Shown here one piece after another: positions 13,100 through 24,567 of a stretch of 64,000 bases of DNA. The stretch spans positions 6,826,507-6,890,506 of the forward strand of contig NC_034014.1 in assembly GCF_000346465.2 (NCBI RefSeq), in the 5' to 3' direction. The position numbers were made by a program, and so were the translations under genes. Origin of the DNA: Prunus persica (lineage: Eukaryota; Streptophyta; Magnoliopsida; Rosales; Rosaceae). Every line of letters starts with the position of its first letter. The stretch's first letter is position 1. The notes beneath the pieces were generated by a model. That model worked only from the letters and a program-made list of their open reading frames with translations, was not told where the DNA came from and did not search any database.

Positions 13100-14460
13100 A
13101 TTATGTAACTATTAAGTACTGACATGGTCCTACAGTATATGTGATAAAATATTTATTTTGTTTTAAGTATTGACATGGTTCTGTTTCTTATAAATACAAA
13201 TTTTATTGCAATAGTATACAGGTTTGGAGTATTTAATCCTAGCATCTGTATAATATATCTGAGTTTAGTACACTAAAAAAAACCAAAGTAAATATTTTTT
13301 GTTTTTGATTTTAGAAAGACGAAATTTATTGAAAGTTTAAAGAAAGGTACATTTTCTGAATTAGATCAGGAAGTTTTTCAAACCAAACATACTCTATTAA
13401 TTCATAAGCTTAATTATTTCTTCTCGTGAGATCATTGCCAACAATAGCCAATTTAGTAACTTAACAAATAGGTATAATTACAATTATTATTTTTATTTAT
13501 ACAAAAAATATGATATTTACAAGATACTTCAGAGGTAGGGAACACAAGTTTTTGTATAGTAGTGGTCTTCAATCTGGCCGAACCTAACCAAATTCAACAA
13601 TTCGAATAGTAATGGTTAGTTTGGTCTGGTTTTGATTAAAAATAAAACAAAAATAAACGGTTTAAAAACAAACTGAATTGTAATGATTTATTTTGGTTTG
13701 ATTGTGAGCTTTTGCAAACTGGCCTAAATCGAACAGTACCGTATACTTGTATATTTAATTTTACACGTGTAGTTCTCTCATTAGATAATAACTAGATATG
13801 GATGTTGAATGGATGTAACTTTAAGTTATTGATATTTGAATTATAACTATATTAGTTATTGAACTTTGAAGTTTTATGACATATTGAATTTTAGGATGGT
13901 CCGATATGCTAGAAAAAGAAAAAAAGAAAAAAGAAAAGGTAACAAGTTATAAGTTCTTGTTGTTGTAATTGAGCTAACAAAGTTGAGAAAATGCAAAAAA
14001 AAAAAGGAATAACTATCTTAAATTGATTTGGTTTGGTTTCCTCTAAAATTTTTGTTACAACCAAACCGAAACCAAACTATTTTATAATAATTAATTAGAT
14101 CGTAATTTTGAAGTGAAACCGATCCAATCTAAATCATCTCCGCATCCAATTTTATAAGAAGGATATTTAATAATGCAAGCCCATTCATTAATTGCAAGGA
14201 AACTGTGGATTGAATACCAATTTGGGCCATTCCCATTTGAGTCCAATACTAAATGAAAGGTGGCGAAAGACTCAATGTGCAACAAATAAGTATAATTGCT
14301 ACTGTACTAAAAGCAAAGCTGCCGAACTCTCCCGATCCATTATTATCTTCGTCACTGTTTAACTAACCCAACCATAACTCAGCTTAAATAAAAAAGAAAT
14401 GAAAAAAACCCAACCATAATTAAGCCTCGTTAAATAAATTCAACGTTTTTCACATTGATT
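13100..14460. other. Intergenic, degenerate repeat
   Basis: No gene seen. About 13570-14080 is rich in GGTTTGGTTT/AACCAAAC and GAACCGAA words on both strands, the pattern left by decayed DNA transposons with subterminal repeats, but I could not find clear ends or a target duplication. Confidence 0.35.
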
Positions 14461-14534
14461 GCGATCTCTACATTTCTCCTTTTGTTCTCTCTCTCTCTCT
14501 CTCTGAAGCTCACGCTCTCTTCGTGTTGTTGACA

Positions 14535-14861
14535 ATGGCTCGAGGCACATCTCAGTCCCAAACGACGGCGTCCTCCTCCACCTCACGCCCCGGCGTAATG
14601 GCTCCCCGCGGCTCTGCCGCCGCTACGGCCGGAATGCGCCGCCGTCGCATAGGAGGCTCTACCAGCTCCGGCAGCGTCGGCGGAGGCGGAGGCGGGTCTG
14701 GTGCTGGCAACAACATGCTCAGGTTCTACACAGATGACGCTCCTGGATTGAAGATCACGCCGACTGTTGTTCTCGTCATGAGCCTTTGCTTCATCGGCTT
14801 CGTTACGGCTCTTCATGTGTTCGGCAAGCTCTATCTCCACCGATCCGGTGGTGGAGCTTGA
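14535..14861 (+). CDS. SEC61B: Protein transport protein Sec61 subunit beta (108 aa)
   Basis: Small tail-anchored subunit of the heterotrimeric Sec61 translocon, which moves nascent secretory and membrane proteins across or into the ER membrane. The single-exon frame begins at the ATG at 14535 (MARGTSQSQ). Order: a Ser/Ala/Gly-rich cytosolic N-terminus with an RRRR patch (35-38) and a glycine run (49-54), the family signature [13 protein letters not shown] (62-74), one C-terminal membrane helix (about 76-96) and a short lumenal tail. Length and lack of introns fit plant homologues. The reading frame is open slightly upstream from a TTG at 14523, but the ATG with AACAATGGC context is the evident start. 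A CT-rich tract at about 14487-14503 lies in the leader. Confidence 0.93.
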   Translation: MARGTSQSQTTASSSTSRPGVMAPRGSAAATAGMRRRRIGGSTSSGSVGGGGGGSGAGNNMLRFYTDDAPGLKITPTVVLVMSLCFIGFVTALHVFGKLYLHRSGGGA

Positions 14862-17340
14862 GTTTTGGGTCCTGGTTCAGATCGGGTCTCTATTCGAAGC
14901 TTAATCGGTAATCGAACAATACGGTGTTTTCTTTTTGTTATGCTCTGTAAATTTTCGCAGGGTTGATGTTGGTAGGGTTTCAATTTTGTTTAACTCTGGA
15001 TTGGTTGGATCTTGGATGGTGGTTTTAACGAAATCGAAGTGGTATTTAGCCGTTCTTAATTTTGCTCTGATTTTTATTTTTATTTTTATACATATTGATC
15101 TTGATTTTAGCTCCAAATCGATGTTCGTGTATGTTTTGTTCATTTTCGTTTTGGATTTGTTAAAATTTTAAGAGTACAAGAAAACAGGATTTGAATATGT
15201 GCACATAGTTCCATGATGCATAGTTATAAAAAGTATGTAGCCTTTTTGCTAGTAAATGCTGAAATTGGAAAACGGTATCCAAAGAAAAAGAATAGATCTT
15301 TGGAGAAAGGTGTTTTTCATTGCAGAAGCCCGCTTTTGCTGAAAAATTCCTGTTTTTTTACTTTGTTCTTGACTGAGTGGATAATATCACATAATTCTGT
15401 TCAATTCAGGTAGGCAGCTCCCTTGTATTCAAACAAAAGGGCCAGAATCTCTTTTATGTGTAAAGCATGTGATCTTAGGTGGTTCTTTATATGGAAATTT
15501 AGTGCTTATAAAAATACTGTTGTATGATTACTGTTTTTTGGTCGAAACTGTTGTATGATTACTGTTTTTTGGCCTAAACTGTTGTATGATAACTAATCAC
15601 TGATAATTGGTTAGTCTTCTAATTGCATACAAGTTCTTCTGAGTATCATTGAGAATTTTTAGCCGATCATGAACTAGATAGTGTTATTTTTGTATACTAA
15701 TAGATGGCCAATTTACTCTGATATATGATCTCCCCTAATTTTACCTGAGAAAATAAGTTAAGGATGACTTTGCATTGCATTGGATTTGTCATTGTACATT
15801 GACTTTTGATGTATGATCAGATAACCATGCCCTTGATCCTTTTTCTTGGTGGGTTGAGATCTCAATAAATGGAAAGAAAAAAAAAAGAAGATTAAACATC
15901 AGCAGAATGCAAAGAACGCGATAGAAACTTACTGTAGTGAGGCTTCTTGTCTAGGTGCACATGATTGTCAATTTGTCAGTGTAATATAGAAGGAATGAAG
16001 TTTGTTATTTCCATATTTGTAAGTAGGGGGGGTGTTGTTGGTTTTTCGGGGTGTTCATAAGTTCTTATAGAGTGCCCATTTCCCATGCTTATCTTCAAAT
16101 CATTAAATACTGACTTTGATCGCAACAAATCTTTCATTGATGATTAATATAATGTTTATTGGAGGGAGGGCTAACATGAGTTTTGGGCTGGGGCTGAGTT
16201 TATCCACAGAGTTCACCATTTTACACTTGTTGATCCCCTCAACGTCTCAGTGGTTTATAGATAGATCGTTGTGGATTTGACATTGCTTGGTGAGTGCAGA
16301 GCAAATGGAAATATTTGTTGTTCCAATATATGACCGTACAAAAGTACCCTAGATAGATGTGTTCTAAACTCTTTTAAGCATGATATTATTTACTTTGCTT
16401 GTTTTGAAGCTTTTAGAATGAGGTGAGCTTTATGTTTATATTAGAGTTCATGTCTACTGGATGCTCTGTTGGTTTTGGGATTTGTGGCAGACCCTGGTCT
16501 TACTGATTTACAAAACTTTTTGAATAAGTCGACACTGCTCCATGGTAGAATATTATTTTGAAGCAAAGTGCTAGTGATTTTTAGGATTTATTGAATGGGG
16601 ATGGATGAATATACCAATAGTTGTACCTCATCTGATTTTTCATTTGCTTTCAAAACAAATAGTTTCGGCTTTGTTCATGTAGTTTAGTTGTCAAGATTGT
16701 GTTTGGTTGTGTTTCTGTGTTGTCCTTTGTCGTCCTTCCATACTCGAATTTAAATTTTTGTTCTCTGTATAGGATTAAGGTTTCCATTCTCCTCAACATC
16801 TGTGAGGATCTCTCCTAATCCTTTTCCCTTCTAAACTAATAGGCTTTTAAGCATCTTATGCCATGTGGAGAAGCCCACATCTTATGGGATTGCTTTCATT
16901 TTTTCTTCACTCAACCTACAAGGCTAGAGAGGGTGAACAGAATCTTGCTCAAGTTTCTTCTCTAGATCTGCCAATGATGAACCTAAGCCCACGAACAGTT
17001 GTGAACCTTGCTTCCATGCAGTCAAATTTGGTAAAAATAAATAGGTTCATTATGATCCTAGATTTGAGGGTTTATTGAGTGGTAATAAATGCGAGGAGAT
17101 GGATTCCTAATAGTCCTTTTTTTAGGACATTTCCTATTGAGAGGGGCGATAATATACTAAATTCATACATAATACACGGATGATAGGACTCGAATCTAGG
17201 ACCTTGCCTGGGTGAGCAATTTCTCCAAACCATTACAATACTAGATCCTTTGCAATACTAATAGTGCTTTTAATCCACTAAATTAATTGAGTTCTTTTAT
17301 TTAGACTTACCTTGACTCTATTTTATTTGACACCCCCAAG
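14862..17340. other. Sec61 beta 3' flank and intergenic
   Basis: No coding region is supported. It contains the 31-bp minisatellite at 15516-15594 and otherwise unique-looking AT-rich sequence. Part of the proximal sequence must be the Sec61 beta 3' UTR, but I see no decisive polyadenylation signal. Confidence 0.4.
15516..15594. repeat. 31-bp minisatellite, 2.5 copies
   Basis: The unit begins ACTGTTGTATGATTACTG and repeats at 15516, 15547 and 15578 with a 31-bp period; the third copy is partial. Copies one and two differ at only a couple of bases. Confidence 0.8.
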
Positions 17341-17357
17341 TCTTACAAGATTACAGT

Positions 17358-17668
17358 CCATTGATTCTGTTCTATTGCAGATAACCTTTTTAACATAAAA
17401 TCCGGTTGTTGAACATGATGGATAGGAGAATGAGTTTTGGATTTGATGTGCTTGGCCTGCAAGCGAGCTTTGGGTAGGAGGAGAATTGAGTTTTTGAGTT
17501 GTTTGTGCTTGTGTGAGGTTGGGTTGGTAGAGGGGTGGGTGATTCCGGTGAATCGCGGTGGATGAGCATAATGGTCAACCCCTGGTTGCCATTGTGGCTC
17601 CTGGCAGCAAGCAAGAAATAGCCATTGATTCTGTTCCAGATAAGATAACCTTTTAAACATACAATCTG
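17358..17668. repeat. Direct repeat of about 45 bp flanking 220 bp
   Basis: The sequence starting CCATTGATTCTGTTC and continuing through GATAACCTTTT and an AACATA word occurs at 17358-17402 and again at 17622-17668. The intervening 220 bp are not recognised. The repeats could be target or LTR-edge remains, or a local duplication. Confidence 0.55.
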
Positions 17669-17760
17669 ATCTGGTTATTGCAAAAAAAGAAAAGAAAAGA
17701 AAAATACCCTCCGCGCTGATAATCAAATATATCAGGGATTATATCTGCTAATTGCTCTCA

Positions 17761-18429
17761 TCATAAACCAGAAGAGTGCGACTTTGCAATAGAGCATCCA
17801 TGTAGTACTTCCTCATCATCATCATCATCAACATTGATCACCACATTCATTGATTTTCTTTTTCTTTCATGTATTTGTTGTGGTGCTTTATTGGTCTTTT
17901 TATGAACACTTGCTCTTATTCTGTCGAACTTATTATGATTCTTCCTCAATCGACAAACCACAAAATCAAAACCAGGAGTAGTTTGATCATGACCTTCATC
18001 ACCTACAAAAAGGCTATATTCATCCAAAAACCACTCAGCATTGTGCTCTGACTTTGGATTCTTATACCGAAGCTTTCTTACGTTACCAATAGGATTAGGG
18101 TTTCCATCGTAAATCAATTTGGGGGCTACTCGTTGGCTCCAAGTCCCTTCGCAGCCAATCCGGCGATGGGTGCGCGAACTGCAGTAATTTATCCTCTTGA
18201 GCTGGCAGATGAAGTATAAGTCTTGATCATGGAGTTGATCTCTTCCATAGTCTTCCCATATCTTCCATGGTTCTTTGGTGCCGAAGAGGTCCTCGTCATG
18301 AACAATGCCGTGGTATGACGGGTTCAAAGGCTCTCTCTCAATCACCATCTTGTAGAGAATGGAACGTATGATTTCTTGATCTGTGGGGTGGAAGTGGAAA
18401 GCTAACGACACATTACGCGAATTAGCCAT
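17761..18429 (-). CDS. Divergent NAC-like protein (222 aa), copy 1
   Basis: Single-exon frame from the ATG at 18429 (MANSRNVSLAF). Residues 10-27 (AFHFHPTDQEIIRSILYK) match NAC subdomain A, DLFGTKEPWKIWED (47-60) subdomain B, LYFICQLKR the WYFF-type strand, a G-C-E-G-T-W segment (92-97) the G-x-W-K region, and EWFLDEYSL plus FVVCRLRKN (132-164) subdomains D/E. The Trp-Lys of the GYWK motif and much of the basic DNA-contact surface are missing. The C-terminus has a basic stretch (HERKRKS) and five Asp plus two Glu (201-207). It may be a DNA-binding-impaired NAC relative or a decaying gene; its paralogue at 24.6-25.9 kb is broken. The frame is open and the paralogues share the same start. Expression is unknown. 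Confidence 0.6.
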   Translation of the reverse strand: MANSRNVSLAFHFHPTDQEIIRSILYKMVIEREPLNPSYHGIVHDEDLFGTKEPWKIWEDYGRDQLHDQDLYFICQLKRINYCSSRTHRRIGCEGTWSQRVAPKLIYDGNPNPIGNVRKLRYKNPKSEHNAEWFLDEYSLFVGDEGHDQTTPGFDFVVCRLRKNHNKFDRIRASVHKKTNKAPQQIHERKRKSMNVVINVDDDDDEEVLHGCSIAKSHSSGL

Positions 18430-19389
18430 TAATGCTAATATATGATGGATCAAGTGGAGTAGTTCTTGTTTCTCTCTATTGTTTGCTTAAGGTTTTGATG
18501 GAACAAGGAGACTAGGGCAAGAGATGTGCGGTATTTATAAGCATCACTGAGCCCATGTAGGAATGGGAATGTTTGGGCATGCTTATTTATTCAGAATGGG
18601 AAAGTTAGGGTTATTAACTGAAAGGGTAACTCGGAAAGTTATGAATTCGGAAACTTAAGAATATGGTAACTTGTAAATACCTAATTAAACTCACTGAAAA
18701 CATAGAAAACAAACCTTTCGTTGGCAAGTCCATTAGAAAAGACATTAAGTGCTGGCGTGTCAGGTCTGATGTAACATTTTTTATATGGAGTGGACCTCCA
18801 TGTGGATTAACAATTAATTAAAATTTTAAAATAAAATATCTAAAATAATAAAAAATTAAAAAAGAATTGAAACAGTAACCACTTTCATAAGAGGAATATG
18901 TATACCGACCCCATCCATAAATAATAACCTCATGAATAGGTAGGTATTCATGGTCCCAACCTTTTAAATTGAAACACTAACCTCCACATAGCCACCATTA
19001 ATCCCGACCCCAGCCATCACTGAAAACCCAGCCACCATTAATCCATCCCTTCTCCCTTCCCCAACCCATCGCACCTCTGATTTGAAACCTAGACCCCTTC
19101 CCCAACCCACACTCTTTCTCTCTCTCTCTCGCTCTCTCTCGCACAGATTAGCCAGCCACAACAGCCGCAGCCAAACCCCCAGGAATTCCTCAGCCCACAC
19201 TCTGCACCACCGCACCACGGTCCACCCACCCTTTGATAAGTAAACATGTAAATTACTTGGAGATGGGAGAATAGATGGTAGCAAGGCTTTTCGAGTTTCA
19301 AATCTGGAACATGATTTTTCCGTATGGAATTAGGAAAGCGTGGAGAGGTCTTCTTGATTTTAATTAGGTGTTAGTCCTTGCACCATGGG

Positions 19390-20780
19390 CCGCCTATAGG
19401 ACCCGACCCATCAAAAGAAGAAGAATAGATAAATTAAAATTAAACCGGGTCGGGAGACGGAATGGCAAATGGGATGTGTACCCGCCAAAAATACCGTTAA
19501 TGAAGTGGAGGCTAACGAGTCTTTCCTTCTCCAAAAAAATGGAAAAAACCGTCCGAAAACTCAAAGGAAGACAGAGAGACGCAACGCAGTGCCTGAACGA
19601 GACCAGGGACGGACCCATGAATTTTATGTCGTAGAGTCATAGTGTAAAAGTTCAATTTTTAAACTGAGGGTTTAGAGGGCAGCGGCGACAATGGAGGATT
19701 TGGGGTTTAAAGGCTTGGTGGGGAAGAGGGTTAAAGGTTTATGAGGGTGGAGATTGGGGATTTAGGTTTGAGGGTTTAGAAAATAGGTGTTTTGGAGATG
19801 AAAATTCGGGAGGAAGCTGTGCAGCAGATACAATCTGTTCTGTTTTTCTTTTTTTTATAAAAGACCTGGACCAAAACGACGTCGTTTTGGCCAGGTCTTT
19901 TAAAAAAAAATTCGCTGGTCCAAAACGACGGCGTTTTGGCCAGTGAGTTCTTAAAAAAAAATTCGCTGCTGGTCCAAAATGACGCCGTTTTGGCCAGCCT
20001 GTTTTTTTAAAAAAATTAGAAGCTGGGCCAAAACGACGCCGTTTTGGCCAGCTTCTTTAAAACAAAAAACAGATTTCCTGTTCACCTTCTTCTTCCTCTG
20101 TCTGCAACTCCTCCCTTCAGCCATTCTCATGGGGTCACACCCCAATTCAAAGGGACCTTCTACCTTGCTTTCATGGAGTCCATAGGGTCGTTTGACCCCA
20201 TTGACCCCACTATGAGTCCGTCCCTGAACGAGACGAGACGAGAGAGAGCCTCTCTAACCCAGCGAGTCGACTTAATATGCAAGAAATATGCTCTCGTTGA
20301 CCACGAAATCCAAACCGCTCTTGTGATTTGTTTGTTCCCATCTGATTGTTTGTGTTTTTGGTTGCTGAGAAAATGCAGGAAGTTTTGAGTTTGTGGTGTT
20401 TGATTGTGTGTGGGAATATGCAGAAAGCCAGAAGGCTTCGAGAGGGAGAGTAAGTGTGGAGATTCGTCGGACCAAATGCTCGATTGGCTTAGAAAAAGGT
20501 GAAATCATATTATAGTCTTTTCCTTCTAGGCCATTTCATTTCTCCTATTCATGTTTTACCCTGCTTCAAAAATATATTTCCCACCTTATGATGTTTCCAT
20601 TGCACTTTTGGTAACTGATCTGCATTTTGCTTTGACAACAGAAATTGCAAATGTAACCAACCCATATATTAGGTCTTATCTTACAATCTTGATACCAGTA
20701 TTTATCTGTGATAACCCTTTTTCTTAGAGAATTCTTGGGAACATTAGTCTTGCCACGCCGGAGCATGAATTGGAGTAGGG
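19390..20780 (+). pseudogene. Truncated SYP71-like relic, split by a hAT element
   Basis: The sequence parallels the promoter, exon 1, exon 2 and part of intron 2 of the intact gene at 27086-30237. The start codon and first seven codons are gone; recognisable exon 1 begins at GAGTCGACTTAATATGCAAG near 20264 and has an internal deletion before the CGAAATCCAAACCGCTC part. Exon 2 (about 20432-20495) retains CAGAAAGCCAGAAGGC and GAGATTCGTCGGACC but has lost frame. Homology stops near 20780 inside intron 2, so the SNARE domain and membrane anchor never follow. The leader is interrupted by the element at 19604-20226. It cannot encode a t-SNARE. Confidence 0.85.
19604..20226. mobile_element. hAT-type MITE with four palindromes
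   Basis: A 623-bp non-coding insertion with ends CAGGGACGGACC and, from the right, CAGGGACGGACTC, flanked by a perfect 8-bp duplication AACGAGAC (19596-19603 and 20227-20234). The paralogous locus at 27005-27012 has a single AACGAGAC, an empty site. Inside, at about 19869-20060, four near-perfect palindromes of the form CCAAAACGACGNCGTTTTGG occur about 60 bp apart, separated by A/T runs. A left end of a related element is visible near 44515. Confidence 0.9.
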
Positions 20781-20920
20781 ACTGTGTTGTGAATTTTAGA
20801 TAACATGAAAATGAAGATTATTCTAAACCTAAATTATACGCAAGAGCACAGGCTTAATCATAATTTAGTAAGGCAAACACAATGTCATTCTCATGAGGAT
20901 TGAGTTTAACTTTTAATTAA

Positions 20921-22256
20921 GGGTTATTGACCGAAATGGTCCCTCAACTTTAGCTCTAGTATCATTTTGGTCTACTAACTAAAATTTTCATTTCAATTGT
21001 CCCATAACTCTTCATTTGGTATCAAAACGGTCCCACCGTTAAAGTTTGTTAATATTACCGTTAAATTGAGGGGTAAAATTGTCCATATGAATTAAAATAT
21101 TAATACAATAATTAAAAATTAAAGAAAACTATTATAGGAACTTGTACCTAATTTTAAAATTGAAAAAATTGAATCTTACCACCAACATGGTTTTCTTTTT
21201 TAGGGCTGACATGAACATAAAAAGTAATAATTTTTTTTCCTATTATTTAAATTAGCTTCTCTCGCGCCTGTGAGAGTCATTTTTTAAAAAAATTTAAATT
21301 TATTTTAGAATTAAAAAAAAATAATGGATAGTTGTGTTCCATAAAAATAGGATTCATGATTTGATTTTTCTTTTTATTTTAATTTAAAAAAGTGTGAATT
21401 TATCATATTATCCTCATTTAATTAATAATTTTAATTCTTAATGTTTGCATTAACTAATGGCATTTTCTGGTATTTTGAATGTTTCACCATTCTCTGCCTT
21501 TTGCTTTATATATATAGATGAACTAAAAAAATTAAAATTAGACAAATACAAAAATTTTAACAAAAAATTAACAAAATATCCCAAAAATAAACAAACCCAA
21601 GAACTGTAGAAAACCCCACCTCTTCACTCCAACCTCGCAACCTCCCCTCACCCCCATCTCTAACCTCGCAGCCTTCCCCTCTCAGCCTCCACCCACTGTC
21701 ACCCAACCACTCCCAGCCGCCCTCACCGTGACCTGCACCCTTTCTCTCTCCCACCCTTAGATCTCTGATCCTCGTCCATCACCACCAAACTTCCTACACT
21801 CTCTACAGTCCAAATCCACGAAAATTACCATCCAAAAGCTACAAAAATGAAAACCTATGAATGGTGGTGTTTTTTTTGTTTTTAATTTTATTTCTCTCTC
21901 TTTCTCTATCTAGCTTGTCTTTGTGCACCAACCCAAATCTGATATGGGGTTGTTTTAGTTAGGTACGACTTATATTTGAATCGGGTTGGCTTGATTTGCG
22001 GGGCTTTCTTTGGGCTTTCTTTGATACTTTATGCGAGAGATCGAGGGGGTTGGAGAATGGAGGCTGGGTTGAGGATGGGAGAGACTGAGATGGGGTAGGC
22101 TGAGATGTGGGATGGAGTCGTGTATTGACAGACTTTGACGATAGGACCAATTTGATACTAAATGGAGAGTTGAAAGACGGTTGAAATGAAAATTTTAGTT
22201 GGTGGAACAAAATGAGACTGGAGCAAAAGTGGGAGGACCATTTCAGTCAATAACCC
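20921..22256. mobile_element. Non-autonomous Mutator-like element (MULE)
   Basis: A 1336-bp element with long terminal inverted repeats of about 135-140 bp (20921-21060 and 22118-22256). The outer ends read GGGTTATTGACCGAAATGGT and, reverse-complemented, GGGTTATTGACTGAAATGGT. It has a perfect 9-bp target duplication TTTAATTAA at 20912-20920 and 22257-22265, the length typical of MULEs. No transposase is encoded. The interior holds a Helitron (21252-21518) and a C-rich stretch at about 21600-21790 unlike the flanks, which could be captured host DNA. Confidence 0.9.
21252..21518 (-). mobile_element. Non-autonomous Helitron nested in the MULE
   Basis: On the minus strand it starts TCTATATATATAAAGC just after an A and ends CTAA just before a T, the Helitron TC...CTRR pattern with insertion between A and T. 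A GC-rich hairpin (CTCTC...GAGAG around GGCGC) lies about 10 bp from the 3' end. It is the same family as the copies at 42868-43108 and 43166-43451. Confidence 0.8.
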
Positions 22257-22265
22257 TTTAATTAA

Positions 22266-24567
22266 TTTAACCTAATTTACTTCACAAAACACTTAAAATC
22301 CTCATTGTATTTACTGATTATACAAGGGGGATTTTGAATGAGTGATTTAATTAGTTAAGCTAACGAAATTAAAAGACAACACGAGTAGAAAAATCAAAGC
22401 ACACAAAGATGACAAATTCAAATTGACGAAAGCACTAGCACAATGAATTCACAACTAGTAATCTGATCTAGTCTTTTATTCACCTACCAATTAACTAACC
22501 AATTGATATTGCCGCTTAATTTTCATTTTTCTTGAATAGCTTATGATATTTAGGCTAACCCAAATATTTCTACATGCAATTTGCCTATGGTATTTAAGTC
22601 AAATATGAGCACACAGAAAGAGTGAAAACCTCTAACAAAGCATGTAAACCCTAGGAGCATGATATTTACCTTAGAAGATTTACAAAATCTTAATCACTTG
22701 AAGCAAGCCTCAAATTAAGTGGGGTATTTACTCTAAGTTACATCAGATAAACTCAATTAAAAATCTAGATAGTGATCAAGCATCAAGAAAATCAATCAAG
22801 TTATAAAGCACAATGATTAAGAATCCAACATCAAATGACAATTAATAAATAGGATAAATAAGAAAACTGCATTATCATACTAGGATTGCATCATGTCCTA
22901 ACAAAATAAATTCAGTAAAACATAAATATAAAAAAACCCCTCGCAAAGTTGCGGCACTCTTTCGACGCTCTCTAATTTCTTGAAGTCTTGAATAACTCTT
23001 TGCAAGAAGATTTTTCCATGCTTAAATAGAGCACCTCACGTCATATTCCTAACCTAGCTGGGTTTTCATAGCAGCCCAAAAATAAAGAGAAACCTAATTA
23101 AAACATAAATCCTCAAAGGGTAAGTGACAGCGGGCGTAGTGGGCAAAGAAATAAAACAAATAAACCTTTAATCCTTGTTGATTCTCTTGATGAGAATAGC
23201 TAAGAACAAAGGGCTCTATGCCTTATTGATTCCCATGGAATACCAAGTTGATAGAAAAAGAGAAAGTTCTTTTCAAATTTTAATTCATAAACTGATTCAT
23301 CAAACGCCGCCTTTCTTACAATTTCATGCATTATTTATAGGAGCCTCTCAATCAAGATGAGATAACTCTTCATAACTCCCATAAAATGAGATAAGATAAG
23401 ATTAGAAAATTATGATGAGATAACTCCTCATAACTTTCCTAAACCTTTCCTATCCTAACTTCCCTCCTAATGATAATTTCACTTTATATCTCCCCATTAC
23501 TAACAAAGATGAAAAGACTCCCCTTCCTCTATTCATGAACCTAGATAACTCCTACATACGAAGAGACACTTATTTAGTATAGGTTATTAAGACTTTCCTC
23601 ATGCATGAATGCAATTCCAGTGGTCTATGTATGTATTTGCTAAACTTGCTGCATCAGTAAGTAATTGACTCATCTTCCTACTTTGATTGGGATAACAAAT
23701 CAGCTGCTCAGCACACATGTTTTGGGGCTAATAAACCTTCTGAACAAATTTGGACCAATATGTAAATTGTAGCTCTTTGTCTTAGTTTTCCAACCATATA
23801 TCGCACGCCTTGAGGAAAAACCGGGAAAGTCTGCAAATATTCATTCTCTCATAGCAACACAGTTTTGACGAGATTGTAACTTATGCTGACTTGAGTTGAA
23901 AGACTGCTCTCATTTGCTGCTACGAAAATTTTATAAAACTTCCACAAGCATATATTCATGGTCTTAGCTTCAATCTCCAATTGGCCTTGCATAAAAAACT
24001 CCTCCAAAAAGTTGCATTTCCCTCCCCCACCAACATGCATCATGTTCAAGCGATCAAGGTATTGGTCAAATCTGATCATTAAACTATAGAGCCACACCTC
24101 CATATCAAAATCTCAGATATAGGGATGGGTGGTAGGGTAGAAGCAACTGCAGCAAGCCAGTAGACAATCAAGAAAATCCTAAGGAAATATGAGGATTTTA
24201 GGGTTTGAGATTTGTGGGATGGGAGAGAAGTGGACTAATGGGGGGTGAGTGGATGAGGGGAAAAGAGGGTGAGAGAGGTGTAATGACTGATGAGTAATGG
24301 GAGAGGAGGTGTGGAGGAGATCTGGGCCAACATCTGGAAAATCAAGGGAGGAAGGGCAATCCAAAACAAACATACAGAAGAAAAAAGAAAAGGAAAAGCT
24401 ACAAAGGAGGGTAGCGGAAAAGCCACACCATATGTGGCAGAGGTGCCGCCCAGAAGGGTGGCATCATAGCCACCAACTGCTCAAAAGAGGGCGGTGGGGA
24501 AGGAGAGAAATTCTGGAGAGAAGAAGGAGCCTCTCTTTCTAAAGCTCTCTCGGGTTCTTGCGTTTTT
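22266..24567. other. Intergenic, no gene recognised
   Basis: AT-rich, probably old repeat sequence. At about 23357-23440 a segment containing GATGAGATAACTC-CTCATAACT repeats with a period near 57 bp. At about 24180-24560 there is a purine-rich stretch that gives overlapping short ORFs on both strands with no family resemblance. Confidence 0.4.

Larger units (their letters stand above)
17791..20780. repeat. Segmental duplication, copy 1 (NAC-like + syntaxin relic)
   Basis: This block is colinear with 24568-28568: NAC-like gene on the minus strand, its upstream region, then the 5' part of a syntaxin gene on the plus strand. Matching anchors include GAGCATCCATGT at the left end, AAGTAAACATGTAAATTAC (19233 versus 26207), GGGATGTGTACCCGCCAAAA (19472 versus 26869) and GGAGCATGAA at the right end. 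Copy 1 contains extra sequence around 18700-19200 and a hAT insertion, and lacks about 0.8 kb of syntaxin intron 2. Confidence 0.85.

Noticed and set aside
15516..15594. CRISPR-like repeat
   Set aside because: Adjacent 31-bp repeats without unique spacers in a plant genome are a minisatellite.
17343..17726. 127-aa minus-strand ORF
   Set aside because: It spans the short direct repeat and has no recognisable domain; the sequence looks non-coding.
20272..20508. Possible new gene on the minus strand in the syntaxin relic
   Set aside because: The frame is antisense to degenerate SYP71 exon sequence and has no family resemblance.
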